From positions 186,001 through 250,000 of the forward strand of contig JACKBL010000002.1 in the NCBI GenBank assembly GCA_020634515.1: a DNA stretch of 64,000 nucleotides. The letters run 5' to 3'. The DNA is from Ardenticatenales bacterium (lineage in GTDB: Bacteria; Chloroflexota; Anaerolineae; Promineifilales; Promineifilaceae). A model generated the notes under the pieces. The model made no database searches. It was not told the origin of the DNA and worked only from the letters and a program-made list of their open reading frames with translations. The translations under genes were made by a program, and so were the position numbers. Numbering within the stretch: position 1 is the first letter of the stretch; the number at the start of each line of letters is the position of its first letter. Positions 61,215-64,000 of this stretch are shown here, one piece after another.

Positions 61215-63647
61215 ATGACGCAATCGGAATTGACAGAAGAGAAGCGCCAGACCGCCTTTTCCCGCCTGTTGCACTTTGCTAAATCCTTTGAAGGTGCATC
61301 TGAATTAGCGGGAACTGTGGCAATTGGCGCAGCGGCAGCCGCAATATATTGTCTTTTCCCTGCTAATCTTGATGACTTGCAAACAGCCTTTCCTGTTTTG
61401 GCGAGTCTGGTGGCCGCAATTAGCGGCAATGTTCTGGCGGATATTCTGATGCAGATTGCCAGCCAGGATGACCCGTCGCTGGACGAGATAGAGGCTATCT
61501 TGCAGGCGACGTTGAGTCAGACGAAACTGGCGACGGCGCGTCTGCAGGATTTGCCCACAAAGCGGGAGCTATATCGGGCGATCAGCCTCCTGGATGCCGC
61601 GCAAAGTGATCGGCTGCAAATGCTGGTGACCCAAAACACGCTCCATAACACCCTTGTGTTGGGCCGTTTGGAGCAGTTAGAGCAGTTGTTGCGGCAGATC
61701 GGGAGTCTGAGCGAACGGGAGCCGGACATACCCCAATTTGACGAAGACGCTGCTTTGCAAAATTACCTGGATTGGGTGCAGGCGCAGTATGACACGATGC
61801 GCGTCTTGAGCATGACGCGCCCTGTGCCTTTGGAATCTATCTACACGGATGTGTACGTGCTGCGCAAAGAGCGTTATTGGCGTGAAGAAGACACAGCGGA
61901 ACGAGAGCAGTTGTTTGCGCACAGGCGTAATTCCTTTACTGAAAACGATCGCACTGCAGGGGTTGCCATACTGGCGCAAACGAATCGCCTGTTCATGGTG
62001 GGACAGCCAGGGGTGGGCAAGACGACGTTTCTGCGCTGGCTGGCGTTGCGAGCGGCGCGGGAGACGCTTGCGCCTGCCAGAATTCCCCTTTACGTGGAAT
62101 TGCGGCGCATGAATTCATGGGAGGGGAGCTTGTTTAGCCTGGCGGCGCACCAGTTGACGCTGGGCGGTTTTCCTGATGGGGAGGACAGGCTGGATGACTG
62201 GCTGCGCCAGGGGCGGGTGTTGCTGCTGCTGGACGGCCTGGATGAGGTACTGTCGGAGCGGCGGAATGCTGTCAACGACGAAATAGCCGATCTGCAAAAG
62301 AGGAGCGGGGAGAGCGTCATTCTCGTGACCTGCCGCCCCCATGCGGAGACGCGACGATTTGAGCATGTTACCTATGTTCAGGTAGCTGACTTCACCGAAT
62401 CCCAGGTGAATACATTTGTGCGCAACTGGTTTGACGCAGACGCGGCTCGCGGCGACAGTTTGCTGCGGGAACTGGAGAAGAATGAGCATCAAAGTATTCG
62501 TGAATTGACGCGCACACCGCTGCTGCTGGCGCTGCTGTGCATTGCTTATGCCGAAAAGCCTACCTTTCCCCGCCAGCGCGGCGAGTTGTATAGTCGCGCG
62601 CTGCGCGTGGTGTTGGCGCAGTGGGACGGCGAACGCGGTGTCAAACGGGATTCCGCTTATGGGCAGTTGACGCCCAAGAGAAAGGATGAGCTATTAGCCC
62701 ACCTGGCGTATCATACCTTTGCGCAGGGGCAGTATTTTATTCCCCAGCCAAGGCTGGTTGCGCTGGTGCGAGATTTCTGGCAGACGTGGCGGCAAACGCT
62801 GATGGCGCAGCAGCGACAGGAATATGGGCAGGTATATCCACCCGAGCTGCCGCCGCGAGAGGTGAATGCGACCGCTGTCATTGGGGAAATAGCGGCCCAA
62901 CATGGTTTGCTGGTGGCGCAGACGGATGATCTGTATTCCTTCTCTCACCTGACGCTGCAAGAGTATTTTACGGCGCGCTACATTGTGGACAATGCGGCCG
63001 CGGACACGCTGCCGCGGTTGATGCAGCGCGTCGGGGATGGCCGCTGGCGCGAGGTGTTTTTGCTCACGGCGGGGATGCTTTATGACGCGCAGGCATTTGC
63101 CGGGGAGTACCTGGCGGCGCTGGCGCGCATGGTGGCGGAAGACCCGGTGGTGACAGAGATGCTGCGATGGGGTGCGCAGCAAAGCGCGCAGTCGTGGAGC
63201 GGCTTTAAGCCGCCCGCGCTGCGCGCTTTGCTGCTTTACCTCGCCCTCGCCCTCGCCCGCGCCCTCGCTGTCACCTATGATTGGGGTTTGCTGCGCGATC
63301 TACCTGCGGACACAGTCGGCGTCATTCAGCATTTGCGGACCTGGAGCGGCCAGGAGGAAGTGCCAGATTGGCTGCGAACCGCGTTGACAAGACTTTCCGC
63401 GCCGGCGGAAGATGCCGGCGCCGCCGCCTGGAAATCGTTTGTGTTCGAAGTAGAAGCAATCCTGCTGCGGCATTGGGGCCTGGTGCAGTTTTGGGAACTG
63501 TCTACAGCGCAGGTTGATTTGCTCGCATCCTACCTGGACGCAAACCGCCTGTTGTTGGATTGCCTGGCGCTGGCTTCCGTCCCGGACCGGGAAGTAATCG
63601 AGGCACAAATGCTGCTCCCCGCGCAACCGGTTGTGGGCAGCAGTTAG
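61215..63647 (+). CDS. NACHT-domain NTPase with N-terminal membrane region
   Basis: An 810-residue protein, GGAGC before the ATG. Residues about 28-75 contain two hydrophobic helices (ELAGTVAIGAAAAAIYCLF, AFPVLASLVAAISGNVLADI). A helical linker follows, then the NACHT ATPase: Walker A GQPGVGKTT at 263-271, Walker B LLLLDGLDEV near 337, sensor VILVTCRP near 370, and the downstream helical domain with FSHLTLQEYFTARYI near 595. The C-terminal 200 residues are helical, with no clear TPR, WD or LRR repeats. Bacterial NACHT proteins include antiphage sensors (bNACHT, Avs-like), where a membrane effector would fit. That function is inference; no other defence gene is adjacent. Confidence 0.85.
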   Translation: MTQSELTEEKRQTAFSRLLHFAKSFEGASELAGTVAIGAAAAAIYCLFPANLDDLQTAFPVLASLVAAISGNVLADILMQIASQDDPSLDEIEAILQATLSQTKLATARLQDLPTKRELYRAISLLDAAQSDRLQMLVTQNTLHNTLVLGRLEQLEQLLRQIGSLSEREPDIPQFDEDAALQNYLDWVQAQYDTMRVLSMTRPVPLESIYTDVYVLRKERYWREEDTAEREQLFAHRRNSFTENDRTAGVAILAQTNRLFMVGQPGVGKTTFLRWLALRAARETLAPARIPLYVELRRMNSWEGSLFSLAAHQLTLGGFPDGEDRLDDWLRQGRVLLLLDGLDEVLSERRNAVNDEIADLQKRSGESVILVTCRPHAETRRFEHVTYVQVADFTESQVNTFVRNWFDADAARGDSLLRELEKNEHQSIRELTRTPLLLALLCIAYAEKPTFPRQRGELYSRALRVVLAQWDGERGVKRDSAYGQLTPKRKDELLAHLAYHTFAQGQYFIPQPRLVALVRDFWQTWRQTLMAQQRQEYGQVYPPELPPREVNATAVIGEIAAQHGLLVAQTDDLYSFSHLTLQEYFTARYIVDNAAADTLPRLMQRVGDGRWREVFLLTAGMLYDAQAFAGEYLAALARMVAEDPVVTEMLRWGAQQSAQSWSGFKPPALRALLLYLALALARALAVTYDWGLLRDLPADTVGVIQHLRTWSGQEEVPDWLRTALTRLSAPAEDAGAAAWKSFVFEVEAILLRHWGLVQFWELSTAQVDLLASYLDANRLLLDCLALASVPDREVIEAQMLLPAQPVVGSS

Positions 63648-63739
63648 CAGGAAACGGTTTTGCAAACGTTGACTTGTGCCAGAATGTGCGCGCAACGTGA
63701 CCACAGTTTTTGATTGGAGATTGTCGCGGGTGATAAGGC

Positions 63740-63766
63740 GTAGGACAATTCGCCGAATTGTCCTAC
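63740..63766. repeat. Perfect GTAG...CTAC palindrome
   Basis: GTAGGACAATTCG and CGAATTGTCCTAC are exact complements separated by a single C. It lies about 90 bases after the NACHT gene and may terminate it. Its ends match the GTAG...CTAC hairpins near 7886 and 31193. Confidence 0.7.
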
Positions 63767-63820
63767 GGGGATGATGGGACCCACGCATTACCCACTCACA
63801 TGAGAGGAGTCAGCGGCTTT

Positions 63821-64000
63821 TCATGGAGGGTTAACCTTCTTCCCTCCGCCTTGCGCCCCCTGGTTTTCTCCCATGCGGTGGTGGAAGATGCCGTGGTGGT
63901 CGGGCTGCCAGAGGGCGAAGCGGCCGCCGCCGAGGAGGGCGAGGGCGCAGGCGGCGGCGAGGAGGAGGGCGTTGGGCCAGGTGAGGACCGCGCCGAGGAT
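63821..64000 (-). CDS. C-terminus of a membrane protein, partial (possibly DoxX-like)
   Basis: A minus-strand frame open from the right edge for 59 residues to a TGA at 63821. It reads LGAVLTWPNALLLAAACAL then ALLGGGRFALW and a His-rich tail (DHHGIFHHRMGENQ). The strongly hydrophobic stretch followed by GGGRFAL resembles the last helix of DoxX-family membrane proteins. Only the end is visible, so the family is a guess. The C-rich codons match its neighbours. Confidence 0.5.
   Translation of the reverse strand: MLGAVLTWPNALLLAAACALALLGGGRFALWQPDHHGIFHHRMGENQGAQGGGKKVNPP

Noticed and set aside
61215..63647. A full defence island around the NACHT gene
   Set aside because: The neighbours are an LPG-synthase-like protein and a membrane-protein fragment. 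No restriction, toxin or other defence gene is seen.

Overview
The window looks like a bacterial chromosome segment of fairly high GC, most likely from an Anaerolineae-grade Chloroflexota. This is inferred from gene content (CpXC protein, FHA/winged-helix regulator, long multiheme cytochromes, many Ala/Pro-rich exported proteins) and from hairpin-rich spacers; there is no rRNA or marker gene to confirm it. I see no prophage, plasmid backbone, CRISPR array or transposase gene. The only mobile-looking DNA is a family of short MITE-like hairpins.

Layout. 0-10 kb: end of a tandem RNase H gene, tRNA-Leu(CAG), a three-repeat membrane protein, a GAF/PAS histidine kinase, a CpXC protein, a divergent FHA-winged-helix regulator and Ser/Thr kinase, a UgpC/MalK-type ABC ATPase and an EamA transporter. 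10-17 kb: unknown proteins, then a minus-strand operon PHP - PlsC - SDR - FAD oxidase whose last two genes resemble DprE2/DprE1. 17-22 kb: a clostripain-like lipoprotein and a gamma-glutamyltranspeptidase flanked by direct repeats. 22-31 kb: an electron-transfer locus (b-type cytochrome-like membrane protein, 18-heme cytochrome, exported protein, 2[4Fe-4S] ferredoxin, FAD oxidoreductase, 42-heme cytochrome built of 40-residue two-heme modules). 31-35.6 kb: SGNH hydrolase, YhhN protein and an ABC exporter. 35.6-51.4 kb: two paralogous propeller/FN3-like proteins around an aminotransferase and a GT1 glycosyltransferase, two radical SAM/SPASM enzymes, an SDR, a sulfotransferase, a methyltransferase and two peptidases. 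51.6-54.4 kb: psd-pssA phospholipid operon with two DUF374 acyltransferase-like genes. 55-64 kb: arylsulfotransferase-like protein, heavy-metal P-type ATPase, LPG-synthase-like membrane protein, a NACHT ATPase with an N-terminal membrane region, and the end of a further membrane-protein gene.

The most unusual signal is not a gene. The palindrome TGCCGGCA occurs about 65 times, roughly once per kilobase and far above chance, inside genes in every frame and between genes. At most copies the local base composition flips from G-rich on the 5' side to C-rich on the 3' side. The same DNA imposes the identical peptide MPAST on four unrelated proteins. I know of no described system that explains a palindrome coupled to a strand-composition switch.

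Spacers carry several hairpin families: a MITE-like element with target-site duplications, CTTCCCGGAAG-armed hairpins, GTAG...CTAC hairpins and GGCTTTAGCC hairpins. Some supply stop codons or C-terminal residues of adjacent genes.
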